From assembly GCA_001789645.1 (NCBI GenBank), contig MGAG01000009.1, positions 35,512-68,412 of the forward strand: a DNA stretch of 32,901 nt, written 5' to 3'. Positions within the stretch are counted from its first letter, which is position 1, and each line of letters begins with the position of its first letter. This DNA is from Candidatus Roizmanbacteria bacterium RIFCSPLOWO2_01_FULL_37_12. GTDB lineage: Bacteria > Patescibacteriota > Microgenomatia > UBA1406 > GWC2-37-13. The notes under the pieces were generated by a model. That model made no database searches and was not told the origin of the DNA. It saw only the letters and a program-made list of their open reading frames with translations. Made by a program: the position numbers and the translations under genes. Shown here piece by piece: positions 23,889 through 31,954 of this stretch.

Positions 23889-25607
23889 TTAACTTTTTAA
23901 GTTATAAACAATCTCTTCCGGTAGAAACGGTCTTCCATCATATTTCAACATTTTTTCTTTTAACTCAATTCCTGTTTCCATTAATAATAATTTCCCAAAC
24001 TGGGCATGCGAATTATTTTCTATCAAAACATAACGTTTGGTATTATCCCTAAATAGAGAAACTATGATTTCTCTCTTCATTGGAAATACGTGTGTAAAAT
24101 GCATCAAGGCTGTCTCTTTCCCGTTTTGCTGCAATATTTTTTGAGCTTCCAGAATTGGTCCTTTGTTTGAACCCCACGATACAAATATTATTTCGGCGGT
24201 TTCTATATTGCCGAATATTTTTGGCGGTCGAAAATCATTGGTAAGGTAAGTATCCCATTTTTTATTTCTTTTTTCTACTTGCTGCTTTCTTGCTTGAGCA
24301 TCTTCAGTCGTATGACCGTCCTCAATATGTTCATAAGAGTTCGCCTGATAAAAATGACCTTTTGCGCCGGGAATTAATCGAGGTGAAATTCCATCATCTG
24401 TTAATTTATAACGTAGATATTTGTTGATCGTTGTGAAAATTGTTTTTCCTCGATTGACTTTATAAGTTTCTATCAACTCTTCAATGAATTTTTTTGAAAT
24501 CGATTTGTGCGATTCGGAAAGAAACATGTCAGACATAATAATCACCGGAGTCTGATAAACGTCAGCCAGATTAAAGGCTTTAGCCGTCAACTCTAACATT
24601 TCTTCAATATCTCCGGGCGCAAATACCATTTTGGGGAACTCCCCGTGCCCGGCATGAACTGCAAATAAAAGATCTCCTTGCTCTGTCCAGGTTGGCATTC
24701 CGGTTGCAGGTCCTGCGCGTTGGGCAAGAAAAATGACAATAGGTATCTCTGCGATTCCGGCAAAAGATACTGACTCAACCATCAGGGCAAATCCTCCACC
24801 GGATGTTCCGACTGCCGATCTAACTCCGGCAAACGACGATCCCAAAGCGGTATTTATGACAGAAATCTCATCCTCCGCATGCCTGACAACCATACCGGTC
24901 TTTACTTGCCACGAGGCCATCGTAGTCAGGACGGTTGAAGAAGGTGTCATCGGATAAGCACAATACAGCCTGCAGTCAGCAATAGCAGCTCCCAAACAAA
25001 ACGCATCATTGCCTGAAATTACTAATTTTTGTTCGGACTCCTTCTTCTGCAAATAAGTTTTTATGTGTTGGGAAAAATTCCGCTTAACTTGATCAAAACC
25101 CAGTGAGGCAAATTTCTTGTTAAAATCAACTATTTCCTGGCCTTTTCTTAAAAACTGATCTTCCATGATTTTATTTAGTATTTCAAGATCTGAACCTAAT
25201 ACGGCAAGACTCGCCCCCATTGCAATGGTATTTTTCATAACCGGTTGACCTTTTAAGTCGGAAAGAATTTTTTTGAAAGGAACGGAGATTTTTAAAATAT
25301 TATTTTCTTGAGGTGAAAATTCGTCGGGATCAAACAAAACATGTGCCTGTGGAGCCAACCTGTGCTTATGGTGTTTATAAGTATCCTCATTTAAACAAAC
25401 CAAAAAATCAATATCTTTTTTTAAAGCTCCAATCGGCTCATCGGATACTACAACTTCAAGAGCATTATGTCCGCCACGAATCAGTGAAGGATACTCGATA
25501 TAATCAAAAGTGAAATAACCCAGACGGTTCGCAATCTTCGAAAAAACCAACCCTGACGTAAGTATCCCAAACCCAGCCTCTCCGCCGATTTTCCAGGTAA
25601 ATTTCAT
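23889..25607 (-). CDS. korA: 2-oxoacid:ferredoxin oxidoreductase, fused gamma-alpha subunit
   Basis: 572-aa protein joining the gamma domain (residues 1 to about 190, starting FTWKIGGEAGFGILTSGLVFSK, with EYPSLIRGGHN) to the alpha pyrimidine-binding domain (from about 195: SGNDAFCLGAAIADCRLYCAYPMTPSSTVL, GGFALMVESVSFAGIAEIPIVIF). This gamma-alpha fusion plus a separate beta is the usual KorAB arrangement. It forms a cytoplasmic complex with the beta subunit and passes electrons to ferredoxin; a ferredoxin gene lies just upstream in the same direction. It starts 2 nt after the preceding small gene. Substrate choice is inferred only from family form. Confidence 0.88.
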   Translation of the reverse strand: MKFTWKIGGEAGFGILTSGLVFSKIANRLGYFTFDYIEYPSLIRGGHNALEVVVSDEPIGALKKDIDFLVCLNEDTYKHHKHRLAPQAHVLFDPDEFSPQENNILKISVPFKKILSDLKGQPVMKNTIAMGASLAVLGSDLEILNKIMEDQFLRKGQEIVDFNKKFASLGFDQVKRNFSQHIKTYLQKKESEQKLVISGNDAFCLGAAIADCRLYCAYPMTPSSTVLTTMASWQVKTGMVVRHAEDEISVINTALGSSFAGVRSAVGTSGGGFALMVESVSFAGIAEIPIVIFLAQRAGPATGMPTWTEQGDLLFAVHAGHGEFPKMVFAPGDIEEMLELTAKAFNLADVYQTPVIIMSDMFLSESHKSISKKFIEELIETYKVNRGKTIFTTINKYLRYKLTDDGISPRLIPGAKGHFYQANSYEHIEDGHTTEDAQARKQQVEKRNKKWDTYLTNDFRPPKIFGNIETAEIIFVSWGSNKGPILEAQKILQQNGKETALMHFTHVFPMKREIIVSLFRDNTKRYVLIENNSHAQFGKLLLMETGIELKEKMLKYDGRPFLPEEIVYNLKS

Positions 25608-25609
25608 TG

Positions 25610-25840
25610 TTATTTTTTTAAGTTTTTTTTATTAATAAAATAATATTCGTAAGCAAAAACACCCATTCTGGCAAACACACTAATTCCTATAATAGTTAAT
25701 TCACCTAAAGCTAAATTATTTTCTCCTTGATTAAGATGATAAATTGATAGACCAGCAAGTGCCAAACGACCTAAATTGTAAATTCCATTTCCCCAACTTA
25801 GTTGTGTTTCCGACTCTATATAGGCTTTAAATAATTCCAT
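25610..25840 (-). CDS. Small hydrophobic protein of unknown function, 76 aa
   Basis: I do not recognise this protein. It has two hydrophobic stretches (about residues 19-36 and 43-69) separated by a polar QGENN turn, and ends in a Lys-rich tail, so it may be a small membrane hairpin. It lies 2 nt before korA on the same strand, which supports it being a real translated gene coupled to korA. No cofactor motif or conserved Cys/His is visible. Function is unknown; a membrane anchor for the oxidoreductase would be speculation. Confidence 0.55.
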   Translation of the reverse strand: MELFKAYIESETQLSWGNGIYNLGRLALAGLSIYHLNQGENNLALGELTIIGISVFARMGVFAYEYYFINKKNLKK

Positions 25841-25898
25841 AAAATTAATCGTAACAACTTAAAGAAAACATTCCATATTGCTGACATTCTCGTGTATT

Positions 25899-25964
25899 GT
25901 CATGCTGAACTTGGTTCAGCATCTGGTTTTTAGATTGCAGATCCTGAAATGAATTCAGGATGAC
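25899..25964. repeat. Paired-hairpin dispersed element, copy B (short form)
   Basis: Two hairpins as in copies A and C: ATGCTGAAC...GTTCAGCAT, then ATCCTGAA...TTCAGGAT, joined by a TCTGGTTTTTAGATTGCAG linker. The first hairpin lacks the internal GTCTGACTCGGT sub-palindrome of the long form. Outer ends are GTCAT and ATGAC. Confidence 0.75.
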
Positions 25965-25974
25965 ACGAAAATTA

Positions 25975-26250
25975 TTAGGCGGGAAAGATTTTATTCCCAT
26001 TTTGATCTTCAATAATTATAGCGGCAACCGGACAACCTTTGGCAGCATCAATAATCACACTGTCTTGATCCTGATCTGCAGATGCAAGAATTATAGCTTT
26101 TGCTTCAGAATCTAAAACAAAAGTTTTGGGGGCAATGGCAACACAGGTAGCCGCTCCAATACAGAGATCCCTGTCAACATGAACTTTTAAATTGCGAATA
26201 GTAACAGGGCCCGATGGATTTACCGGATCCTTGAGTTGTTGATTATCCAT
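25975..26250 (-). CDS. Single-cluster ferredoxin with Cys-to-Ala change, 91 aa
   Basis: Small electron carrier of the single [4Fe-4S]/[3Fe-4S] ferredoxin family. Cluster residues are Cys30 and Cys36 in CIGAATCVAIAP and Cys73 in KGCPVAAI. The canonical C-x2-C-x2-C has Ala33 in place of the middle Cys, leaving three Cys in total, a pattern usual for [3Fe-4S] ferredoxins. An N-terminal extension of about 20 residues precedes the fold. It sits between sufU and the korA/korB genes in the same direction, so it may accept electrons from that enzyme, although a [3Fe-4S] protein would have a higher potential than usual for that role. Confidence 0.85.
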   Translation of the reverse strand: MDNQQLKDPVNPSGPVTIRNLKVHVDRDLCIGAATCVAIAPKTFVLDSEAKAIILASADQDQDSVIIDAAKGCPVAAIIIEDQNGNKIFPA

Positions 26251-26284
26251 AAAAATTTTACTAATTTACAAATATTTACGAATA

Positions 26285-26322
26285 TACGAATTCGTAAATT
26301 CGTATTGATTCGTACATTCGTA
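26285..26322. repeat. ATTCGTA repeat cluster between sufU and the ferredoxin gene
   Basis: Four copies of ATTCGTA at 26290, 26298, 26308 and 26316, spaced 8-10 nt. The first forms the palindrome TACGAATTCGTA (26285-26296) with a preceding inverted copy. It fills most of the 72-bp gap and ends at the sufU stop. Confidence 0.6.
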
Positions 26323-26682
26323 CTAAACTATTAACTTATGCAACGCCTCCAACGATAATAAAGCGCACTTAATTCTATTCGGACCTAATTCTATACCCAA
26401 TAATTTAATCATAAAGTCTTTGTCGAGCTTTTTCAAATCATCCTTTACTTTTCCCAAAACAAAGTCGGTCAAAATAGAGGCGGACGCTTGTGAAATAGCG
26501 CACCCCCGTCCTTTAAATTTAATTTCCTCTACTTTATTTTTTTTAAATAAAATCGCGATCTCAATCTCATCACCGCACAAAGGATTTGCTGCAGAAGTTT
26601 TCTTTGTCGGATCTTTGATTGTGCCAAAATTATGGGGATTTTTATAATGCTCTAAGATAATCTCTTGATAAATTGAATTCAT
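26323..26682 (-). CDS. sufU: SufU-type Fe-S cluster scaffold / sulfur acceptor
   Basis: 119-aa IscU-like protein of the SUF system; receives sulfur from SufS and passes it on for cluster assembly. The three key Cys are Cys36 (NPLCGDEIE, with Asp38), Cys61 (GRGCAISQASAS) and Cys106 (RIKCALLSLEAL). The N-terminus IYQEIILEHYKNPHNFG is the usual SufU start. The insertion typical of SufU between the second and third Cys is present but short. It follows sufS after an 89-bp repeat-rich gap. Confidence 0.93.
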   Translation of the reverse strand: MNSIYQEIILEHYKNPHNFGTIKDPTKKTSAANPLCGDEIEIAILFKKNKVEEIKFKGRGCAISQASASILTDFVLGKVKDDLKKLDKDFMIKLLGIELGPNRIKCALLSLEALHKLIV

Positions 26683-26771
26683 AAGTCATAAAGTTATAAA
26701 GTCCCTAAAGTCTTTAAAGTCCTAGTCCGTTTGGATTCTCTTTATGATTTTTGACTTTATAGACTTTTAGA
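26683..26771. repeat. Inverted AAAGTC/GACTTT repeat cluster between sufS and sufU
   Basis: Left half: AAAGT-type units (AAAGTTAT, AAAGTCCCT, AAAGTCTTT, AAAGTCC) spaced 8-9 nt. Right half: the complement GACTTT or GACTTTT at similar spacing (26752-26772). The two halves could form a long imperfect stem around 26720-26740. Confidence 0.5.
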
Positions 26772-28001
26772 CTACTTTAATACATTTTCAACTTTCTTCA
26801 GTCCCCTTACTAACTTATCAATATCCTCCAATGTATTATAGAGATAAAAGCTTGCCCTGGCGGAGGCGGCCACTCCCAGTCTTTGGTGTAACGGCATAGC
26901 GCAGTGGTGTCCGGCGCGGATGCATATATTTTCTTCGTCTAAAATCTGGGCAATGTCATGTGCGTGATAATTACCAAATGTAAAACTGACAATTCCTCCC
27001 CTGTCGTCTGCTTCTTTAGGACCAAGAATTCTGATTTTTTTACCGAATGTAGACTGAAATTTTTTTAAAATATATTTTACAAGAGCTTTTTCGTGCTCCC
27101 TTATTTTAGGCATTCCTATTTTTTGCAAATATCGGATCGCTTCTTTAAGGGCAATAACACCTGCAATATGCGGGGTACCGGCTTCGAATTTGTGTGGCGG
27201 TTGTTTAAAAATTGTTTTATCGATATATACCTCCTGAATCATCTCGCCCCCGTAATTAAAAGGAAACATCTCATCCAGAAGTTCAAATCTTCCCCACAAA
27301 ATACCAATTCCGGTGGGTCCCAGCAATTTATGAGAGGAAAAAGATAGAAAATCACATCCTAAATCTTGAACATCAATTTTCATATGCGGTGCCGCCTGCG
27401 CTGCGTCAATTACTATAATTAATTTCGGATTAATATTTTTCGCGGTTTCTATAATTTGTTTCAGCGGATTAATTGTTCCTAAGACATTAGAAATATAAGT
27501 CAAGGCTAAAATTTTTGTTCTTTTTGTGATTATTTTATCCATGTCTAAAGCGGCCTGGTTCAAAAATCCGTCATTTGTCACGTCGATTACTTTAAAAACT
27601 GCACCGTTCTCTAAAGCAAGTTGTTGCCAGGTTACAAAGTTAGAATGGTGTTCCATCACCGATGTAACAATTTCATCACCTTCGCTTATTATTTTTCTAC
27701 CCATTGAGTAGGCCACCAAATTCAACGACTCTGTTGTACTTCGTGTAAACACCACCTCTTCTGTTCTTTCCGCGTTTATGAATTCGGCGACAATTTTGCG
27801 CGTCTCCTCATATTCTTCGGTTGCTTTTTCCGAAATTTTATAGACACCCCTGAATACATTTGCCGAGTATTTTTGGTAATATTCCAGCAATTTATCTGTC
27901 ACGGAATTCGGTTTCAGTGAAGTTGCCGTAGAATCAAGATAGACCAAGCCGGGTAGATTTTTGAATATCGGAAAATCCGATTTATATGATTTTAAATCCA
28001 T
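26772..28001 (-). CDS. sufS: Cysteine desulfurase SufS
   Basis: PLP-dependent group II cysteine desulfurase (409 aa) that takes sulfur from cysteine as a persulfide for Fe-S cluster assembly. PLP Lys225 lies in SFSSHKLLGPTGIG; His119 follows the MEHHSNFVTWQ motif; the persulfide Cys367 is in RAGHHCAMP, the short-loop form typical of SufS. The N-terminus DLKSYKSDFPIF is standard. It overlaps the end of sufD by 20 nt, implying translational coupling. The partner scaffold SufU is encoded next. Confidence 0.96.
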   Translation of the reverse strand: MDLKSYKSDFPIFKNLPGLVYLDSTATSLKPNSVTDKLLEYYQKYSANVFRGVYKISEKATEEYEETRKIVAEFINAERTEEVVFTRSTTESLNLVAYSMGRKIISEGDEIVTSVMEHHSNFVTWQQLALENGAVFKVIDVTNDGFLNQAALDMDKIITKRTKILALTYISNVLGTINPLKQIIETAKNINPKLIIVIDAAQAAPHMKIDVQDLGCDFLSFSSHKLLGPTGIGILWGRFELLDEMFPFNYGGEMIQEVYIDKTIFKQPPHKFEAGTPHIAGVIALKEAIRYLQKIGMPKIREHEKALVKYILKKFQSTFGKKIRILGPKEADDRGGIVSFTFGNYHAHDIAQILDEENICIRAGHHCAMPLHQRLGVAASARASFYLYNTLEDIDKLVRGLKKVENVLK

Positions 28002-28542
28002 GTTGAGTTATTTTGTTGGGAATTTCCTGAATAAATCCGTCGATTAATAAATTTTCAGCCGTTTTTTGATCCAACTTTCTGGTTTTAAGATAGTATATTT
28101 GGTTTTCGTTTAGTTTTCCAGTCGTCGAGCCGTGGGTGCAAAATACGTCGTTGGCTAATATCTCTAAAAAAGGTCTCGAATCAACAAAACATTTATCAGA
28201 CATTATTATATTTTGATTTTTCTGATAGGCGTGTGACTTCTGGGCTTTTTTCTCAAGACGGATCAACCCTTGATAGATAAATTTGGACTCATCATAGAAA
28301 ACACCTTTGATTAATAAATTAGAGGTGGAATCCGGAGCCAAATGACGCTGTATTGTTTCTAACTTAAACTGATCCTTGTTTTTTCCAACAAATAAACCGT
28401 AAATATCCAGATCTATTCCTCTAGAATTTAGCTCAAAAATGAATTTTCCCGACAAATTTTGGAAAAATACGATGTATTTTCCTGAACTATTTATCTGTAT
28501 ATTTGTTTTTTTTTCTTTATTGAGATTTATAAACGTAACCAT
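27982..28542 (-). CDS. sufD: Short SufD-like Fe-S assembly protein, 186 aa
   Basis: Corresponds to the C-terminal part of SufB/SufD: a beta-helix region (GKYIVFFQNLSGKFIFEL onward), QRHLAPDSTSNLLIKGVFYDESKFIYQGLI, and the helical end FLEILANDVFCTHGSTTGKLNENQIYYLKTRKLDQKTAENLLIDGFI. Full-length SufD is about twice as long, so this is a compact form that keeps the SufC-binding end. The start is set at the ATG at 28542; a TTG six codons upstream is possible. SufD forms SufBC2D with SufB and SufC. The preceding gap is a heptamer array. Confidence 0.85.
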   Translation of the reverse strand: MVTFINLNKEKKTNIQINSSGKYIVFFQNLSGKFIFELNSRGIDLDIYGLFVGKNKDQFKLETIQRHLAPDSTSNLLIKGVFYDESKFIYQGLIRLEKKAQKSHAYQKNQNIIMSDKCFVDSRPFLEILANDVFCTHGSTTGKLNENQIYYLKTRKLDQKTAENLLIDGFIQEIPNKITQHGFKII

Positions 28543-28551
28543 GGATAAATT

Positions 28552-28628
28552 AAAAACCAAAGTAAAAAGTAAAATTATTTTTAATATTTAATATGTAGTT
28601 TTGATATTTGATATTTGATTTTTGATAT
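28552..28628. repeat. Phase-locked heptamer array between sufB and sufD
   Basis: Eleven 7-nt blocks in one phase: AAAAACC, AAAGTAA, AAAGTAA, AATTATT, TTTAATA, TTTAATA, TGTAGTT, TTGATAT, TTGATAT, TTGATTT, TTGATAT. Neighbouring identical pairs inside the array suggest growth by local duplication of single units. It ends 2 nt before the sufB stop. Confidence 0.75.
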
Positions 28629-28630
28629 TG

Positions 28631-30034
28631 CTATCCCACACTCCCGCTCATCTCCAAGTTTATTAATCTATTAAGTTCTATTGAATACTCCAGCGGAATT
28701 TCTTTAACGACGGGTTCTATAAATCCGTTTACAAGCAAACCTTCGGCGTCGGACTTGGATATTCCTTTCGACGTTAGATAAAATAACTTTTCCTCTCCCA
28801 GCTTTTCCACTGTTGCCTCATGTTGAACTGTAACATCGTTCTCTTTAATTTTCATATATGGGTATGTGTCTGATCGAGATTTTTCATCCAGGATTAAGGC
28901 ATCACAACTGACAAACACAGAGGATTTTTTTGCCTTAGGAAAGACTTGGACTAAACCGCGGTAAGAAGTTCTGCCGCCAGCTTTGGAAACTGATTTGGAA
29001 ATTATCCGTGAAGAAGTATTGGGAGCAAAATGTAACATCTTTGCACCCGCGTCCTGATGCTGGCCGCGGCCGGCAAAAGCAATCGATAATACTTCGCCGC
29101 GCGCGCCTTCACCCATCAAATAAACACTGGGATACTTCATTGTTACTTTACTCCCTATATTACAGTCAACCCATTCCATGACGGCATTTTCCTCGGCTTT
29201 TGCTCTTTTGGTAACCAGATTATAGACATTATTACTCCAATTCTGAACAGTCGTATAGCGGACTCTGGCATTTTTATGGACAAAAATTTCAACAACAGCC
29301 GAATGAAGCGAATTAGTAGTATATATAGGAGCCGTACAACCTTCGATATAATGAACATAACTTCCCTCTTCTGCTATAATCAGTGTTCTTTCAAATTGAC
29401 CAAATCTTTCCGAATTAATTCTAAAATAAGCCTGCAGCGGCATAGGGACTTTAGCTCCTTTTGGAACATAGACGAATGATCCGCCCGACCAAACCGCAGA
29501 ATTTAAAGCTGCAAATTTGTTGTCATGCGGTGGTATTAATGTTCCGAAATATTTTCTTACAATATCGGGATATTTTTTAAGTGCCGTATCCATATCACAG
29601 AAGATTACGCCGATTTTTCCCAGTTCTTTATTGATACTTTCATATACAACTTCAGACTCATATTGGGCTGAAACTCCGGATAGAAATTTTTTCTCAGCCT
29701 CCGGCACTCCGATCCGGTCATAAGTTTCTTTTATTTCTTTTGGCAGTTTATCCCATGAGTTAACCTGCTTATCAGTTGGTTTAATGTAGTAATAGATGTC
29801 ATCAAAATTGATTCCTGAAAGATCTGCTCCCCAGTCCGGCATTTTCTTTTGCCTGAAAATTCCATATGATTTTAGTCTGGATTCTGTCATCCAGACCGGT
29901 TCCTTCTTCATAAAAGAAATACTTTTTACAATTTCTTCGTCCAGTCCTTTTCTGGACCTGAAGGAATAATTATTCGGCATTGAAAATCCGTATTTATATT
30001 CAAAATCTAAATTTGAAGCTGTTGGATCTGACAT
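28631..30034 (-). CDS. sufB: Fe-S cluster assembly protein SufB
   Basis: 467-aa scaffold of the SufBC2D complex on which clusters are built. Characteristic blocks: [20 protein letters not shown] at the N-terminus, [78 protein letters not shown], and [36 protein letters not shown] near the end. Length is complete. It is read after sufC across a 111-bp gap holding a paired-hairpin element, and before sufD across a heptamer array. Confidence 0.97.
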   Translation of the reverse strand: MSDPTASNLDFEYKYGFSMPNNYSFRSRKGLDEEIVKSISFMKKEPVWMTESRLKSYGIFRQKKMPDWGADLSGINFDDIYYYIKPTDKQVNSWDKLPKEIKETYDRIGVPEAEKKFLSGVSAQYESEVVYESINKELGKIGVIFCDMDTALKKYPDIVRKYFGTLIPPHDNKFAALNSAVWSGGSFVYVPKGAKVPMPLQAYFRINSERFGQFERTLIIAEEGSYVHYIEGCTAPIYTTNSLHSAVVEIFVHKNARVRYTTVQNWSNNVYNLVTKRAKAEENAVMEWVDCNIGSKVTMKYPSVYLMGEGARGEVLSIAFAGRGQHQDAGAKMLHFAPNTSSRIISKSVSKAGGRTSYRGLVQVFPKAKKSSVFVSCDALILDEKSRSDTYPYMKIKENDVTVQHEATVEKLGEEKLFYLTSKGISKSDAEGLLVNGFIEPVVKEIPLEYSIELNRLINLEMSGSVG

Positions 30035-30045
30035 ATTTGACTCTT

Positions 30046-30131
30046 GTCATCCTGAATTTATTTCAGGATCTGCTATCTTAAAATCAGATGCTGAAACCGA
30101 GTCAGACTCGGTGAAACTAGTTCAGCATGAC
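30046..30131. repeat. Paired-hairpin dispersed element, copy C (long form)
   Basis: Opposite orientation to copy A. CCTGAA, loop TTTAT, TTCAGG at the left; ATGCTGAA...TTCAGCAT at the right, enclosing the nested palindrome ACCGAGTCAGACTCGGT. Ends are GTCAT and ATGAC. It lies between sufC and sufB, so it must be transcribed if the two are one operon. Confidence 0.75.
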
Positions 30132-30145
30132 ATTTACTAGAACAT

Positions 30146-30862
30146 TTAATTTTTGATAATTTTCTCATATCCATTCTTTTCAATTTCTTCCGCTAACTTT
30201 GCACTACCTGTTTTAATCAACTTGCCACCTATTAAGATCAAAACTTTATCCGGCTTAATATAATGCAATATTCTATTATAGTGAGTTATTATTAAATAAG
30301 TTTTTCCGTCCTTAGTTTCATTCATGAATTTGGCAATTTTTCTTAATGCATCTACGTCGACTCCGGTATCAATCTCGTCAAATATGAGAAGTTTTGGATC
30401 CAATACCGCAGCCTGCAGCATTTCGAGTTTTTTCTTTTCTCCGCCCGACGCTCCTTCATTTAAAGATCTTTCAGTCAAGTCTTTTTTAATGCCGAGTTTT
30501 TTTGCAATCTCCTCGATTTTTTTCTTCAATTCCAACGGGTCTTTTTTCTTGTTTAGTGCTATCCGCAAAAGTTGAAAAACCGTAACCCCCGCTAAAGCCA
30601 AAGGCGTCTGAAAAGATAAAAAAATTCCCAGTTTAGCCCTTTTATCAGGACTTAATAATGTAATTTCTTTATCTTCCATCTTCATACTTCCAGCTTCCAT
30701 CTTATAACTAGGGTGTCCTGCAACCGTAAATGCCAAAGTAGACTTGCCTGATCCGTTCGGTCCCATAATCGCATATACTTTGCCTTTTTCAAAATTAAAA
30801 CTGAAGTCTTTCAAGATTGTAGTTTTACCTGCGCTTACGCTTAATTTTTTTATCTGTAACAT
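30146..30862 (-). CDS. sufC: Fe-S cluster assembly ATPase SufC
   Basis: ABC-type ATPase of 238 aa that drives the SufBC2D complex; soluble, with no transport role. Walker A is GPNGSGKS (34-41), the Q-loop FQTPLAL (84-90), signature SGGEKKK (139-145), Walker B LLIFDEIDTG (158-167), and the switch His in IITHYNRIL. A TATAAT -10 lies 7 nt before the ATG, so sufC probably starts its own transcript although it follows tsaD by only 28 bp. Confidence 0.97.
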   Translation of the reverse strand: MLQIKKLSVSAGKTTILKDFSFNFEKGKVYAIMGPNGSGKSTLAFTVAGHPSYKMEAGSMKMEDKEITLLSPDKRAKLGIFLSFQTPLALAGVTVFQLLRIALNKKKDPLELKKKIEEIAKKLGIKKDLTERSLNEGASGGEKKKLEMLQAAVLDPKLLIFDEIDTGVDVDALRKIAKFMNETKDGKTYLIITHYNRILHYIKPDKVLILIGGKLIKTGSAKLAEEIEKNGYEKIIKN

Positions 30863-30869
30863 AGATCAC

Positions 30870-30875
30870 ATTATA
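30870..30875 (-). promoter_or_regulatory. -10 box of the suf operon
   Basis: TATAAT on minus (complement of ATTATA), ending 7 nt before the sufC ATG. The 17-bp position upstream reads TTTCAT, a weak -35 overlapping the tsaD end. This predicts a leaderless suf mRNA. Confidence 0.5.
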
Positions 30876-30890
30876 CTTAAATTCCAGATG

Positions 30891-31952
30891 CTATGAAAGC
30901 CTTAGTCGCGGAACTCTATCGAAGTTTAGATCTTTTACAAAGTTTCCTTTTTCTTTTTTATAAAATGCTGCGACCCCGATCATTGCCGCGTTATCCCCGG
31001 TTAAATATTTATAAGGAGGGAATAATACTTCACCATCGTTTTTTCTAACTAAATCCCTAAACAGCTTTCTCAAATAGAAATTAGCAATTACTCCACCTCC
31101 GACTACTAATCTATTGATCCCAGTTTTTTTTATTGCTAACTCAGTTTTTAAAAGCAAAGTCTCAAAAACAGCTTCTTGAAAAGAACTTGAAAGTTCACGG
31201 ATTTTTTTAACTGGGGATGTTTTCATATTGCATAAGTAATAATAAAAAGATGTTTTTAAACCAGAGAAGGAAAACTCAAGACTTTTAGTTTTAATCATCG
31301 GGCGAGGAAAATGAAAAAAATCTTTATTATTAACTTCAGACGCCAATCTCTCAATAATAGGACCTCCCGGATAGCCTAATCCTAACATTTTTGCGGCTTT
31401 ATCGAGCGCCTCTCCCGCTGCATCGTCCCTTGTTTCACCCAGAATTTGATATCTTAAATGACCTTTCCACAAAACAATTTCAGTATGCCCACCAGATATG
31501 ACTAAGGCTAAATAAGGAAATTTAAATTCTCGTCTTGGATTACCTTGACTATTCTGGACAAATGGCGAGTATATATGACCTTCCAAATGATTTACAGCTA
31601 TCAGTTTTTTGTCGTATCTTCTGGCCAACTCAACCGATTTTTTGATACCAACTTCCAGTGCAACTGCCAACCCCGGTCCTTGCGTCACGGCAAGATAATC
31701 AATTTTTTGCATATTTCGTGCCTGCGCACCCTCAGGGTGTATAGGTTCAACTTTTGCAAAATTCGCAATTGCTTTTTCTACCACCCAATCAATTCTCTCT
31801 TCATGGGCTCTTTTTGCCAGAGAAGGAAAAATTCCTCCCCATTTTTTATGCAAAAGTATTTGAGAATAAATTATATTCGATAAAACTTTTCTTTCCGATG
31901 TCACCGCCGCGGCAGTTTCATCCGCAGATGTTTCTATCGCAAGAATCAACAT
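30891..31952 (-). CDS. tsaD: tRNA t6A37 threonylcarbamoyltransferase TsaD
   Basis: 353-aa ASKHA-fold protein that attaches threonylcarbamoyl to A37 of ANN-decoding tRNAs, working with TsaB and TsaE. Signatures: ILAIETSADETAAAV (3-17), VTQGPGLAVALEVG (89-102), metal-binding His122 and His126 in NHLEGHIYSP, VISGGHTEIV, and GGGVIANFYLR near the end. Residues about 69-81 (EPIHPEGAQARNM) are extra relative to usual family members and are encoded around a short perfect palindrome at 31727-31739. It starts 2 nt after the upstream TsaC-TsaE gene. Confidence 0.95.
   Translation of the reverse strand: MLILAIETSADETAAAVTSERKVLSNIIYSQILLHKKWGGIFPSLAKRAHEERIDWVVEKAIANFAKVEPIHPEGAQARNMQKIDYLAVTQGPGLAVALEVGIKKSVELARRYDKKLIAVNHLEGHIYSPFVQNSQGNPRREFKFPYLALVISGGHTEIVLWKGHLRYQILGETRDDAAGEALDKAAKMLGLGYPGGPIIERLASEVNNKDFFHFPRPMIKTKSLEFSFSGLKTSFYYYLCNMKTSPVKKIRELSSSFQEAVFETLLLKTELAIKKTGINRLVVGGGVIANFYLRKLFRDLVRKNDGEVLFPPYKYLTGDNAAMIGVAAFYKKEKGNFVKDLNFDRVPRLRLS
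31726..31740. repeat. CACCCT-C-AGGGTG palindrome inside tsaD
   Basis: A perfect 6+1+6 palindrome (31727-31739), extended by a G-T pair to 15 nt. It encodes IHPEG on minus. It shares the 14-nt core CACCCTCAGGGTGT with the palindrome inside the neighbouring tsaE part. Confidence 0.65.
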
Positions 31953-31954
31953 AT

